From assembly GCA_002361625.1 (NCBI GenBank), contig DETL01000021.1, positions 44,401 to 108,400 of the forward strand: a stretch of 64,000 nucleotides of DNA, given 5' to 3'. A program made the translations under genes and the position numbers. The notes beneath the pieces are model-generated. The model was given only the letters and a program-made list of their open reading frames with translations. It ran no database searches and was not told the DNA's origin. Source of the DNA: Bacteroidales bacterium UBA3289. Lineage in GTDB: Bacteria > Bacteroidota > Bacteroidia > Bacteroidales > UBA932. Positions 50,122-59,480 of this stretch are shown here, piece after piece; the stretch's first letter is position 1, and each line of letters starts with the position of its first letter.

Positions 50122-51333
50122 ATGAAAGTACATGGACTGATCCTGACCGCCGCGCTTCTGGCCGCGGTCGCCTGCAACCGCCACGACAACTATACCGTTA
50201 TCGTCTCGCTGGACGGCGACCGCTGGGACTACCCGGAACTGTACGAGATGCCGTTTTTCGACTCGCTCGCGACCGTGGGCGTGAAGGCGGCGATGGAACC
50301 GTCCTTCCCGGCTTCCACCTTCCCGAACCACTACACGATGGCCACGGGCTGCGTCCCGGACCACAACGGAATGGTGCACAACAGCTTCCGCGATCCGGAC
50401 GACGGCTCGCACTATTCGATGTCCGACTCCACGAAACGGTTCAACCCCAAATACTACCTGAAAGAACCCATCTGGATCACGGCCGAGAAGCAGGGAGTGA
50501 AGACCGGCAACATCTACTGGCTCGGCGGCGACGTCGCCATCCAGGGCCGGTTCCCCACCTACTATCGCAACTGGAACGAGCAGCCCCACTGGACCTTCGA
50601 GGAGCGGGTGGATGAGGCCGTCCGCCTGATGGCCCTCCCGCAGAAGGAGCGTCCGCGCCTCTTGATGGTCTATTTCGACGAGCCGGACCACACCGGCCAC
50701 GTCTTCGGCCCGCACTCCGCGGAAACCGCGGAGATGACCCACCGGATGGACTCGCTCATGCACGCCTTCTACCTCCGGCTCATGGCCCTTCCCCATGGGA
50801 AGAAAATCAACTTCATCCTCGCGGGAGACCACGGCATGACCGAGATCAGCCCCGAGCGCTTCGTCCCCTGGGCCGACGCCCTGGACCAGTCCTGGATCGA
50901 GGACATCGCCGGGGCCAGCCCCACCAGCATCTTCTGCAAGGAAGGTTATGCCGATACGGTCTATAACGCCCTCTCGCAGATTCCCCACCTGAATGTCTAT
51001 CGCCATGGCGAGATGCCGGACTCCCTGAATTACGGCACCTCCGACCGCCTGGGCGACATCATCGTGAACCCGGACCTGGGGTGGCAGTTCAACTTCGCCC
51101 CCTCCAAGAACAAGGGTTCCCACGGCTATGCGCCGCAGGAGACCGACATGCTGGTGTGCTTCCGCGCCGTGGGCCCGGACTTCAAGAAAGGCTACGAAGC
51201 CGTCCCGTATGAGAAGGGCCGCATCGCCGGTTTCAAGAACATCGACCTGTACCCGATGCTCTGCCACCTGCTCGGAATCAAGCCCGCCCCGGTAGACGGA
51301 GACCTGAAACGAATCGAACAAATCTTAAAATAA
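50122..51333 (+). CDS. Ectonucleotide pyrophosphatase/phosphodiesterase-type lipoprotein
   Basis: A 403-residue lipoprotein (LLAAVACNRHD) of the alkaline phosphatase superfamily, NPP type. The two-metal site is complete: Asp in VIVSLDGDRWD, nucleophile Thr in FPASTFPNHYTMATG, Asp/His in VYFDEPDHTGHVFGPHS, Asp-His in LAGDHGMTEI and His in KGSHGYAPQE. It should hydrolyse nucleotide or lipid-linked phosphodiesters in the periplasm. It starts a seven-gene run; the next gene follows after seven bases. Confidence 0.93.
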   Translation: MKVHGLILTAALLAAVACNRHDNYTVIVSLDGDRWDYPELYEMPFFDSLATVGVKAAMEPSFPASTFPNHYTMATGCVPDHNGMVHNSFRDPDDGSHYSMSDSTKRFNPKYYLKEPIWITAEKQGVKTGNIYWLGGDVAIQGRFPTYYRNWNEQPHWTFEERVDEAVRLMALPQKERPRLLMVYFDEPDHTGHVFGPHSAETAEMTHRMDSLMHAFYLRLMALPHGKKINFILAGDHGMTEISPERFVPWADALDQSWIEDIAGASPTSIFCKEGYADTVYNALSQIPHLNVYRHGEMPDSLNYGTSDRLGDIIVNPDLGWQFNFAPSKNKGSHGYAPQETDMLVCFRAVGPDFKKGYEAVPYEKGRIAGFKNIDLYPMLCHLLGIKPAPVDGDLKRIEQILK

Positions 51334-51340
51334 GGAAATC

Positions 51341-52210
51341 ATGAAACTCGACGGAAGACGCGAAAGCTCCAACGTGGAAGACCGCCGCAGAATGGGCGGC
51401 GGCACCGTTGCCGGACTCGGACTCGGGGGCGTAGCCCTCGTGGCCATCATCACTTTCCTGATGGGCGGAAACCTCGGCGACGTGGTCCAGAACGTCCAGA
51501 ATGCCGGCGGTATCGGCGGCATGCAGCAGGAATCCTCTTACGAACCCACGGCCGAGAACGAGGCCCTCGCCAAGTTCTCCCGCCAGATCCTTGCCTCCAC
51601 GGAGGACGTCTGGTCGGCCTATTTCCGGCAGAACGGCATCGGCACCTACCGCACTCCGACGCTGGTCCTCTACACCGGCACCACCTCCACCAGCTGCGGC
51701 ACCGGCCAGGCGGCCATGGGCCCGTTCTACTGCTCCGCCGACGAGAAACTGTACATCGACCTGAGCTTCTTCTCCACCATGCGGCAGCAGCTCGGGGCCG
51801 ACGGCGACTTCGCCTACGCCTATGTGATCGCCCATGAGGTGGGACACCACGTCCAGAACCTCCTCGGCACCCTGGGCCAGGCCCATCAGCAGATGGCCCG
51901 GATGAACAAGACCGACGCCAACCGCGTGAGCGTGCGGATCGAGCTCCAGGCCGATTTCTACGCCGGTATCTGGGGCCATTACGAGAGCCAGCTGTTCGGT
52001 TCGCTCGAGGACGGCGACCTGATGGAAGCCATCAACTGCGCCTCCAAGATCGGCGACGACTACCTGCAGAAGAAGGCCCAGGGGTACGCAATGCCGGAAT
52101 CCTTCACCCACGGCACCGCCCAGCAGCGCATGCGCTGGCTCAAGAAGGGCCTGCAGACGGGCGACATCCGCCAGGGAAATACATTCGAACTGTCTGATAA
52201 TCAGTTATGA
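51341..52210 (+). CDS. Neutral zinc metallopeptidase, YpfJ family
   Basis: A 289-residue protein starting MKLDGRRESSNVEDRRRMGG, with one membrane helix at about 21-41 (TVAGLGLGGVALVAIITFLM), then a catalytic domain. This has CGTGQAAMGPFYCSADEKLY, the zinc site YVIAHEVGHHVQNLLG and a downstream ELQADFYAG with the third ligand Glu. This is the standard YpfJ/zinc_peptidase layout, with the active domain outside the inner membrane. Function unknown. Its stop overlaps the next start as ATGA. Confidence 0.94.
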   Translation: MKLDGRRESSNVEDRRRMGGGTVAGLGLGGVALVAIITFLMGGNLGDVVQNVQNAGGIGGMQQESSYEPTAENEALAKFSRQILASTEDVWSAYFRQNGIGTYRTPTLVLYTGTTSTSCGTGQAAMGPFYCSADEKLYIDLSFFSTMRQQLGADGDFAYAYVIAHEVGHHVQNLLGTLGQAHQQMARMNKTDANRVSVRIELQADFYAGIWGHYESQLFGSLEDGDLMEAINCASKIGDDYLQKKAQGYAMPESFTHGTAQQRMRWLKKGLQTGDIRQGNTFELSDNQL

Positions 52211-54135
52211 GTAAACACTTTACCTTACCGTACGAGGGTGGCCTGATCGAGAAGGATCTTCCGAAGGGCATCCTGCACAACTATGAAAAGATCTGGACCG
52301 AGATCTATCCCGAGTCCAGACCCGCCTCCTACGCCGTGGCGGACCTCATCGTGGACGCCATCAAGGCCTGCCCGGAAGGACGCCTGTTCCGCCTGGGCCT
52401 CACCACCGGCGCCACCCCCACGTCCCTGTACAACGAACTCGCCCGCCGGTATCAGGCCGGTACGGTCTCGTTCCGGAACGTGGAAGTCGTCTCCATCGAC
52501 GAATATTACCCTTCTTCCAAGGACGAACTCCAGAGCCGCAACCACCGCCTCCACGAGACGCTCCTGGACAAGGTGGACATCAAGAAAGAGAACATCCACA
52601 TCCCGGATGGAACAGTTCCGCAGCAGTTTGTTTCCGCCTACTGCGCCGAGTTCGACAAGAAGGCCCGGAACCTGGACCTGCTGGTCATCGGTGTCGGAGA
52701 GGAAGGCCAGGTTGGCTTCAACGAGGCCGGTAGCAACGAAAAGACGCGTACCCGCACTGTCCGCCTCTCCTACAAGTCCCGCAAGCGCCAGGCCCGGAAC
52801 TTCAACCACGACATCAACGCGACCCCGCAGAGCGCCATCACGATGGGCATCGGCACGATGCTTACCGCCGGACGCATCGTCCTGATGGCCTGGGGCGAGG
52901 ATAAGGCGGAAGCCGTGAAGGCCATTGCCGAGGGGCCGATGGACCCCGCCTGCCCGGCATCCCTGCTGCAGCGCCACGACCACATCCACTTCTTCGTGGA
53001 CGAGACGGCGGCCGCCCTCCTCACGCGCGTCGTCGCCCCCTGGCTCGTGGGTCCGTGCGACTGGACGCCGAAGTTCATCCGCAAGGCGGTCGTGTGGCTG
53101 TGCCAGACCGTCGGAAAACCCATCCTGAAACTCACCGAAAAGGACTACCTGGAGAACTCCCTCGGCGAACTCCTGGAGAAATACGGTCCTTTCGACAAGA
53201 TCAATATCGACGTCTTCAACGACCTCCAGCACACCATCACCGGCTGGCCGGGCGGCAAGCCCAATGCCGACGACAGCACGCGTCCGGTCGCTGCCACTCC
53301 GTTCCCGAAGACGGTCCTGATCTTCTCCCCGCACCCGGATGACGACGTCATCTCCATGGGCGGTACCTTCATCCGCCTGGTGTCCCAGAAGCACAACGTC
53401 CATGTCGCCTACGAAACCTCCGGCAACGTGGCGGTCCACGACGACGTGGTGCTCCAGCACATGGACGCCGCCTTCCAGTTGGGCTTTGCCGACAAGTTCG
53501 CCGAAGCGAAGGCCCTCGTGGAAAGCAAGCGTCCCGGCGAGCCCGAGCCCCGGGCCCTCCTAGAGATGAAGGGCGCCATCCGCCGGAGCGAAGCCCGCGG
53601 AGCCGTCCGTTCCTTCGGCCTCAACGACAACACCAACGCGCACTTCCTGAACCTCCCCTTCTACGAATCCGGCGGCATCAAGAAGAATCCGCGCACGCAG
53701 GCCGATGTGGACATCATCAAGAAACTCATCACGGAGCTGAAGCCCCACATGATCTTCATGGCCGGCGACCTGGCGGACCCGCACGGAACGCACCGCGTGT
53801 GCACCGAAGCCGCCCTGGAGGCCGTGGAGCAGCTCAAAGCCGAGGGCAACGACTGGCTCTCCGACACCCATATCTGGCTCTATCGCGGCGCCTGGATGGA
53901 GTGGGAGCTGGGTCGCGTGGACATGGCCGTCCCGCTGAGCCCGGACGAGGTCGTCAAGAAGCGCCACGCCATCTTCCGCCACCTCTCGCAGAAGGACATC
54001 GTCCCGTTCCCGGGCGAAGATCCGCGCGAGTTCTGGCAGCGGGCCGAGGAGCGCACCCAGAACACCGCCAAGCTCTACGACCAGCTGGGCATGGCGGAAT
54101 ACCAGGCTATCGAAGTATTCCTTAAACTCTGCTAA
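52207..54135 (+). CDS. NagB-like domain fused to a PIG-L/LmbE deacetylase domain
   Basis: A 642-residue protein. Residues about 40-285 resemble glucosamine-6-phosphate deaminase (LGLTTGATPTSLYNELARRY, VEVVSIDEYYP). In the active-site loop, however, the usual GxGxDGHIAFNEP is GVGEEGQVGFNEA, so the residues equal to E. coli Asp141 and His143 are Glu and Gln. Residues about 365-640 form a PIG-L domain with the zinc motif FSPHPDDDVISMGG and a late His in DPHGTHRVCTEAA. The deacetylase half should remove N-acetyl groups from a GlcNAc-type substrate; the deaminase half may be altered or inactive. An intact nagB follows after five bases. Confidence 0.9.
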   Translation: MSKHFTLPYEGGLIEKDLPKGILHNYEKIWTEIYPESRPASYAVADLIVDAIKACPEGRLFRLGLTTGATPTSLYNELARRYQAGTVSFRNVEVVSIDEYYPSSKDELQSRNHRLHETLLDKVDIKKENIHIPDGTVPQQFVSAYCAEFDKKARNLDLLVIGVGEEGQVGFNEAGSNEKTRTRTVRLSYKSRKRQARNFNHDINATPQSAITMGIGTMLTAGRIVLMAWGEDKAEAVKAIAEGPMDPACPASLLQRHDHIHFFVDETAAALLTRVVAPWLVGPCDWTPKFIRKAVVWLCQTVGKPILKLTEKDYLENSLGELLEKYGPFDKINIDVFNDLQHTITGWPGGKPNADDSTRPVAATPFPKTVLIFSPHPDDDVISMGGTFIRLVSQKHNVHVAYETSGNVAVHDDVVLQHMDAAFQLGFADKFAEAKALVESKRPGEPEPRALLEMKGAIRRSEARGAVRSFGLNDNTNAHFLNLPFYESGGIKKNPRTQADVDIIKKLITELKPHMIFMAGDLADPHGTHRVCTEAALEAVEQLKAEGNDWLSDTHIWLYRGAWMEWELGRVDMAVPLSPDEVVKKRHAIFRHLSQKDIVPFPGEDPREFWQRAEERTQNTAKLYDQLGMAEYQAIEVFLKLC

Positions 54136-54140
54136 ATATC

Positions 54141-54935
54141 ATGAAAGTCATCATCCGCAACAACGCGAAGGAAGGCGGCGTCTGGGCCGCTCACTATATC
54201 GCTTCCAAGATCAAGGAGAAAGCCGCCGTCACGGACAAGCCGTTCGTGCTGGGCCTTCCCACCGGCTCCACGCCGCTGAACACCTACGCCGAGCTCGCCC
54301 GCATGGTCGCCGCCGGCGAAGTGTCCTTCAAGAATGTCATCACCTTCAACATGGACGAATATGTGGGCCTTCCCGAGGAGCACCCTGAGAGCTACCACTC
54401 CTTCATGCACAAGAACCTGTTCGACCATATCGACGAGCCCAAGGAGAACATCCACATCCTGAACGGCAACGCCCCCGACCTCAACGCCGAGTGCGCCGCC
54501 TACGAGCAGGCCATCGTCGAGGCCGGCGGATTCGACCTGTTCATGGGCGGGATCGGCGAGGACGGCCACATCGCCTTCAACGAGCCGTTCTCCCCGCTGG
54601 AGTCCCGCACCCGCGTCGTGACCCTCACCCAGGACACCCGGGAGGTGAATTCCCGCTTCTTCGGCGGCAATCCCGAGGCTGTTCCCGCCCAGGCCATGTC
54701 CGTGGGCGTCGCCACCGTCCTCTCCGCCAAGGAAGTCCTCATCCTCGCTTTCGGTTCCAAGAAAGCCCGCGCCCTGGCGAGCGCCATCGAGGGACCGATG
54801 TCCCACTACAACACCGTGAGCGCCCTTCAGAGCCACCCGGCCGGCATCATCGTCTGCGACGAGGCCGCCATCGGTGAGGTGAAGGTGAACAGCTACCGCT
54901 ACTTCAAGGCCGTCGAGGCGGCGGAGAACCGGTAG
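54141..54935 (+). CDS. nagB: Glucosamine-6-phosphate deaminase
   Basis: A 264-residue enzyme converting glucosamine 6-phosphate to fructose 6-phosphate and ammonia. It has the phosphate loop GLPTGSTPLNTYAELAR, the catalytic Asp in FNMDEYVGLPEEHPESYHSF and the intact active-site loop GGIGEDGHIAFNEPF (Asp, His and Glu all present), in contrast to the NagB-like domain encoded just upstream. The length is usual. Neighbouring deacetylase and acyltransferase genes suggest a role in recycling or balancing amino sugars. Confidence 0.96.
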   Translation: MKVIIRNNAKEGGVWAAHYIASKIKEKAAVTDKPFVLGLPTGSTPLNTYAELARMVAAGEVSFKNVITFNMDEYVGLPEEHPESYHSFMHKNLFDHIDEPKENIHILNGNAPDLNAECAAYEQAIVEAGGFDLFMGGIGEDGHIAFNEPFSPLESRTRVVTLTQDTREVNSRFFGGNPEAVPAQAMSVGVATVLSAKEVLILAFGSKKARALASAIEGPMSHYNTVSALQSHPAGIIVCDEAAIGEVKVNSYRYFKAVEAAENR

Positions 54936-54937
54936 AA

Positions 54938-56374
54938 ATGAAGGCGCGGCAGGTCCTGCTATTCATACTGAGCGTATGCCTGATGCTGGGAGCGGTTTGG
55001 GCCGTGTTCCCGGCAGAGGGCATACGCATTGGCAATAAGCGGCTGCGGTTCGCCTCGTACCAGGGGCACCTGCGGGACCTGCAGGAGCGGAAGCTGGACC
55101 TGGATTCCCTCCTCCTGGCCAAGCAGCGCCGCTTCGAGATGCAACAGGACACGCTGGCCTATTACCGGGAATTCTTCTATGACGATCCCGACCGGATCTA
55201 CCTGCCGGACGATGATTATACCTTCTTCGACCCGGTGTTCCAGGCCTTCGAGCGTGCCCGGAAGGAAGGAAAGACGGTCCGGGTCGTCCATTACGGCGAT
55301 TCCCAGATCGAACTGGACCGGATCTCGTCCAATCTCCGGGATGCGCTGCAGAAGCGTTTCGGCGGCGAAGGGACCGGCATGTTTCCGGCCCTGACCCGGA
55401 CACCTATGGCGTCGATCTCCCACTCGGCAGCGGGCAGCATGGCCGGTTTCCCGATGGTGGGCGATTCCCTCACGCGACGGGCGGGGCACAACCGCTACGG
55501 ACCGCTGTCGCAAGTGGTCAGTGTCCAGGGGAACGGCACGGTGACCCTCCGCGCCCTCCGGCAGAAATCGACCCTGGAACGGGTGAAGCACTTTTCGTCC
55601 GTGTCCGTCCTCTACGGCCGTGCGTCGGAGGATTTCGCCGTGACGGTCCAGTCGGACACGCTGAAACCGAGGCCTTCCACCCAGGTGCAGAACGGGCTTG
55701 CCTGGACCACCTGGCAATTTTCCAAGCCCGTGGACAGGGCCACCGTGAAGTTCGTCGGCAGCGCGGAGATCTATGGCATCGCCACCGACGGAAAGGCCGG
55801 CGTCACCGTGGACAATGTCCCGCTGCGGGGCTCTACGGGGACCCTTCTCACCCGCATCGACGAAGACCTCATGAAAACGGCCTATGAGCTGGACGACACC
55901 CGGCTCATCATCCTGCAGTTCGGCGGCAATTTCGTGCCGGCAGCCCGTTCCTCCAAGGCCATTTCCGACTACATGGACAAGGTCCGGGACCAGATCGCCT
56001 GGTTCCAGGAGGCGGTTCCCGGCGGGAAGGTCCTTTTCATCGGCCCGTCGGACATGGCGTCCTGGAACGAAGAGGACGGCCGGCTGCATTCCTACCGCCG
56101 CCTGGGCGAGGTGGTCGATTCCCTGAAGGCGGTCACGCTGGCGTGCGGAGCGGCCTACTGGGACCTGTACGGGATGATGGGCGGAGCAAATTCGATGCCC
56201 CTGTGGGTACGGCACAGCCCTCCCCTGGCCGGACCGGACTATGTCCATTTCACCCCGGCCGGCGCCAAGTTCGTGGGTGAGACCCTGTCCCAGTCCCTGC
56301 TTACGTATTACGATTTCTACGACCTGCGGAAGACGCTTCCGCCCTCCCTCGTCGAACAAAATATGGAACGATGA
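54938..56374 (+). CDS. Exported SGNH-hydrolase-like protein (first of two)
   Basis: A 478-residue protein with an N-terminal membrane anchor or signal (about 5-24). Block I is VRVVHYGDSQIELDRISSN, with Ser in GDSQ; block V is DYVHFTPAGAKF with Asp and His. The middle holds a beta-rich insertion (about 190-300) and RLIILQFGGNFVPAARS, where block III Gly-x-Asn is GGN. Proteins of this type are encoded with MBOAT acyltransferases and act as partner O-acetyltransferases or esterases, as in AlgJ/AlgX or PatB systems. Its stop overlaps the next gene's start. Confidence 0.82.
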   Translation: MKARQVLLFILSVCLMLGAVWAVFPAEGIRIGNKRLRFASYQGHLRDLQERKLDLDSLLLAKQRRFEMQQDTLAYYREFFYDDPDRIYLPDDDYTFFDPVFQAFERARKEGKTVRVVHYGDSQIELDRISSNLRDALQKRFGGEGTGMFPALTRTPMASISHSAAGSMAGFPMVGDSLTRRAGHNRYGPLSQVVSVQGNGTVTLRALRQKSTLERVKHFSSVSVLYGRASEDFAVTVQSDTLKPRPSTQVQNGLAWTTWQFSKPVDRATVKFVGSAEIYGIATDGKAGVTVDNVPLRGSTGTLLTRIDEDLMKTAYELDDTRLIILQFGGNFVPAARSSKAISDYMDKVRDQIAWFQEAVPGGKVLFIGPSDMASWNEEDGRLHSYRRLGEVVDSLKAVTLACGAAYWDLYGMMGGANSMPLWVRHSPPLAGPDYVHFTPAGAKFVGETLSQSLLTYYDFYDLRKTLPPSLVEQNMER

Positions 56375-57591
56375 TGAAACGTCCTATCCTTCTCCTGGTC
56401 GCCGCCCTGGCGGCCCTTCTTCCTGCCGGAGCGCAGCAGCTCCGGTTCCATACCCGGATTCCGGCGCTTCCCTACCTCAGGGAGGAACGGAACGTCCTGC
56501 AGTTCCCCGGCGGGGAGTCGCCCGATTTCGACGCCTTCCTGCGGAAACTGGACACCCTGGTCCTGGCAGGCCGGGGCGACGTGCGGATCGTCCATATCGG
56601 CGGTTCCCACGTCCAGGGCGGGACATGGACCAATACCCTCCGGAAGAATCTCCTGACCATGCGGTATGGCATCGACGGCGGCCGGGGCCTCCTGTTCCCG
56701 TACGCCGCGGCCGGGACGAATACGCCCGTGGGCTACCAGACCTCCTACACGGGGACCTGGACCTCCAGCCGCTGCCTGAAGCCGGACACGGTGATGGGAC
56801 TCAGCGGCATGACGGTCTCCACGGCCGATACCGCCGCGACCGTCGCCCTGGACCTGCTGCCGGAGGAGCGCCGCCTCTGGGATGTCCGCTATACCTTCCG
56901 GTCGGTGGATGTCCTGGGATACGGGGAGCTGGAGCCGGTCATCATGATGGGCCGGGACACCGTCCGGGGCCGGCAGGTGGGCGAGAACTGGCGGTTCGAC
57001 CTCCCGTACTATGCCGATTTCATCCGCATCGGTTTCCGGGGCTTCCCGGGCCGGTACACCATCAAGGGGATCTATGTGGACAATCCGGATAACGGATTGA
57101 CGCTCAGCGAAGTCGGGGTCAATGGCGCCGCGACGTCCTCCTTCCTCAAGTGCGATGATTTCGTGAAGGACCTGAAACTTCTGCAGCCGGACCTGGTGAT
57201 CTTCTCGATCGGCATCAACGACCTCCAGGGCCTGGATTTCGATGCACGGCGGTTCATCGCCAACTATGGCAAGCTCGTGCAGATGGTCCGGCATGCGAAT
57301 CCGCACTGCGCCTTCCTCTTCACGACCTGCAACGACAGCTGGAAGAACGGACGGCCGAATCCCTTCACGGCCCGTGCAGGGCAGGCGTTCGAAGAAATCG
57401 CCGCCGGCTGTGACGCGGCGTACTGGGATCTCTTCGAGATCATGGGAGGCGCCGGCTCCATGGACACCTGGGTCAATGGCGGGTTCGCGCGGCCGGACCA
57501 CATCCATTTCACGCCCGAGGGTTATACCATCCTCGGCAACCTCCTGTTCAACGCCCTCATGGACACCTACGCCGAGCGCATGGGCCGATGA
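56371..57591 (+). CDS. Exported SGNH-hydrolase-like protein (second of two)
   Basis: A 406-residue exported protein (MMKRPILLLVAALAALLPAGAQ). Block I is VRIVHIGGSHVQGGTWTN (GGSH), block III Asn in FSIGINDLQGLD, block V DHIHFTPEGYTILG. It also contains a beta insertion between blocks and aligns in outline with the protein encoded just before it (shared YWDL...MGGA and HFTP.G segments), indicating a tandem duplication. It is coupled to the MBOAT gene by an ATGA overlap, so it is probably the acyl-transfer partner of that enzyme. Confidence 0.84.
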   Translation: MMKRPILLLVAALAALLPAGAQQLRFHTRIPALPYLREERNVLQFPGGESPDFDAFLRKLDTLVLAGRGDVRIVHIGGSHVQGGTWTNTLRKNLLTMRYGIDGGRGLLFPYAAAGTNTPVGYQTSYTGTWTSSRCLKPDTVMGLSGMTVSTADTAATVALDLLPEERRLWDVRYTFRSVDVLGYGELEPVIMMGRDTVRGRQVGENWRFDLPYYADFIRIGFRGFPGRYTIKGIYVDNPDNGLTLSEVGVNGAATSSFLKCDDFVKDLKLLQPDLVIFSIGINDLQGLDFDARRFIANYGKLVQMVRHANPHCAFLFTTCNDSWKNGRPNPFTARAGQAFEEIAAGCDAAYWDLFEIMGGAGSMDTWVNGGFARPDHIHFTPEGYTILGNLLFNALMDTYAERMGR

Positions 57592-59474
57592 CCGCCGTGG
57601 ATGTCATACGGGACCTGCTGGGGGGACTCTTCTCCTTTGACAGCGCACACCCGCTGCTGTTCACCCAGTTCTATTTCTGGGCGTTCTTCGCGCTGGTGTT
57701 CGCCGGGTTCTCGCTCATCCACTCCAAGCCGCTCCTGCGAAACGCGTATCTGTTCTTCGTCAGCCTGTTCTTCTACTACAAGACGAGCGGGGTGTTCCTC
57801 GTGCTGCTGCTATTCGTCGTCACTTACAACTTTTTCGCGGCCCGGTGGCTGTACCGGGCGCGGCCGCGCTGGAAGACCTTCTGGGTGGTGCTTTCCGTGG
57901 TGGTGGACCTGGGCATCCTGGCGTATTTCAAGTACGCGTATTTCCTGGCGGACTTCGTCGGCGACCTCTTCGGTATCACCATCGAGGTGCGGGACGTCCT
58001 CGGGGAACTGGGGAACCTGGTCACGGGAACGCAGCTCTTCCGGGTCGATGCCATCGTCCTTCCCGTGGGCATCTCCTTCTTCACCTTCCAGGCCATCAGC
58101 TACGTGGTGGACGTGAAGCGGGAGAAGGTGAAACCCATCCATAATTTCCTGGATTTCGGCTTCTTCCTGACCTTCTTCCCGCAGCTTGTGGCCGGCCCGA
58201 TCGTCCGGGCCCCGGAGTTCTTCCCGCAGCTGCACAAGCCCTACAACCTGAGCCGCCGGTGGTTCGGCATCGCCGTGTTCTGGATCATGAACGGCCTGGT
58301 GAAGAAGCTCGTCCTGGCCGATTACCTCGCCGTGAACCTCTGTGACCGGGTGTTCGGGAATCCGCTCCTGTACACCGGTTTCGAGAACCTCGCCGCCCTG
58401 TTCTGCTACTCCCTCCAGGTCTATGCCGACTTCTCCGGCTACACGGACATCGCGACGGGCGTCGCCCTCCTGATGGGCTTCCACCTCCCGCAGAACTTCA
58501 ATTCCCCCTACAAGGCGGAGAACGCCCAGCAGTTCTGGCGTCGCTGGCACATGTCCCTTTCCCGCTGGCTCCGGGATTACCTGTACATCCCGCTGGGCGG
58601 CAACCGGAACGCGACCTGGGGCACCTACATCATCATCGTCGCCATCGCGGTCATCGGCTCCTTCCTGTCCGGTTCGTGGTGGGTAGCGGTAGCCGTCGCT
58701 GCGCTGGCGGTGGGACTGCTCGTTTACGGCTGGCTCCGGCCCGACAGGCGCAAGTTCCTCCGGACGCAGGTCAATTCCATGGACACGATGCTCCTCGGCG
58801 GCCTCTGGCACGGCGCCAGCTGGAATTTCATGATCTGGGGCGGCCTCAACGGCATCGGACAGGTCATCTACAAGTTCTGGGCGGGCTGGTCCCGTCCGGT
58901 CCAGAGCATCGTCATCTGCACCCTCTGCGCCGTGTGCTACGCCCTTTCGGTTTTCACCCCCGCCCCCGTCTGGAACCTCTTCTTCGTCTGGACGCTGGTC
59001 CTGGCCATCGGTACCCTCGTCCGACTGGGGTATTACCTTCGTTCGAAGGATTCCAGGCCGCCATCAGACGGCCCGGCGGAGACCGTGTCCTGGATTTCCA
59101 ACGCCTGGGCCGTCTTCCAGACCTTCGTCTTCATCACCTTCACCCGCCTGTTTTTCCGGAGCGGCTCCAACCTGGACCCGGCCCTGGCGAACGAGCAGGC
59201 CTGGTTCGCCGCCAAGAGCATGGTGGAGCGCATCGGCGGAGACTGGGACCTCTCCCTCATCCCCACGATGGCCTGGCAGCACCGCGGCGTGCTGCTCGTG
59301 TTCCTCTTCGGCATGCTCGTCCACTGGCTTCCGGAACGCTGGAAGCGCCGCTACCGCATAGGGTTCGCGACGCTTCCGCTGCCCGTGATGGCCGTGGCCG
59401 TGGTGGCGATCGTCATCGGCGTGTATCAGTTCATCACCGCCGGCCTCCAGACCTTCATCTATTTCCAGTTCTGA
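57588..59474 (+). CDS. MBOAT family O-acyltransferase
   Basis: A 628-residue polytopic membrane protein. The MBOAT core includes ILPVGISFFTFQAISYVVDV-like (VLPVGISFFTFQ), YADFSGYTDIATGVALLMGF, FWRRWHMSLSRWLRDYLYIP and the conserved histidine in LGGLWHGASWNFMIWGG. Such enzymes move acyl groups across the inner membrane to exported polysaccharides (AlgI, PatA, DltB relatives). Between the GGNRNATWGTY segment and the histidine there is an insertion with extra hydrophobic segments (about 345-385), making it longer than AlgI. It closes the seven-gene operon and converges on the pyrophosphatase gene. Confidence 0.93.
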   Translation: MTAVDVIRDLLGGLFSFDSAHPLLFTQFYFWAFFALVFAGFSLIHSKPLLRNAYLFFVSLFFYYKTSGVFLVLLLFVVTYNFFAARWLYRARPRWKTFWVVLSVVVDLGILAYFKYAYFLADFVGDLFGITIEVRDVLGELGNLVTGTQLFRVDAIVLPVGISFFTFQAISYVVDVKREKVKPIHNFLDFGFFLTFFPQLVAGPIVRAPEFFPQLHKPYNLSRRWFGIAVFWIMNGLVKKLVLADYLAVNLCDRVFGNPLLYTGFENLAALFCYSLQVYADFSGYTDIATGVALLMGFHLPQNFNSPYKAENAQQFWRRWHMSLSRWLRDYLYIPLGGNRNATWGTYIIIVAIAVIGSFLSGSWWVAVAVAALAVGLLVYGWLRPDRRKFLRTQVNSMDTMLLGGLWHGASWNFMIWGGLNGIGQVIYKFWAGWSRPVQSIVICTLCAVCYALSVFTPAPVWNLFFVWTLVLAIGTLVRLGYYLRSKDSRPPSDGPAETVSWISNAWAVFQTFVFITFTRLFFRSGSNLDPALANEQAWFAAKSMVERIGGDWDLSLIPTMAWQHRGVLLVFLFGMLVHWLPERWKRRYRIGFATLPLPVMAVAVVAIVIGVYQFITAGLQTFIYFQF

Positions 59475-59480
59475 CGCTTC

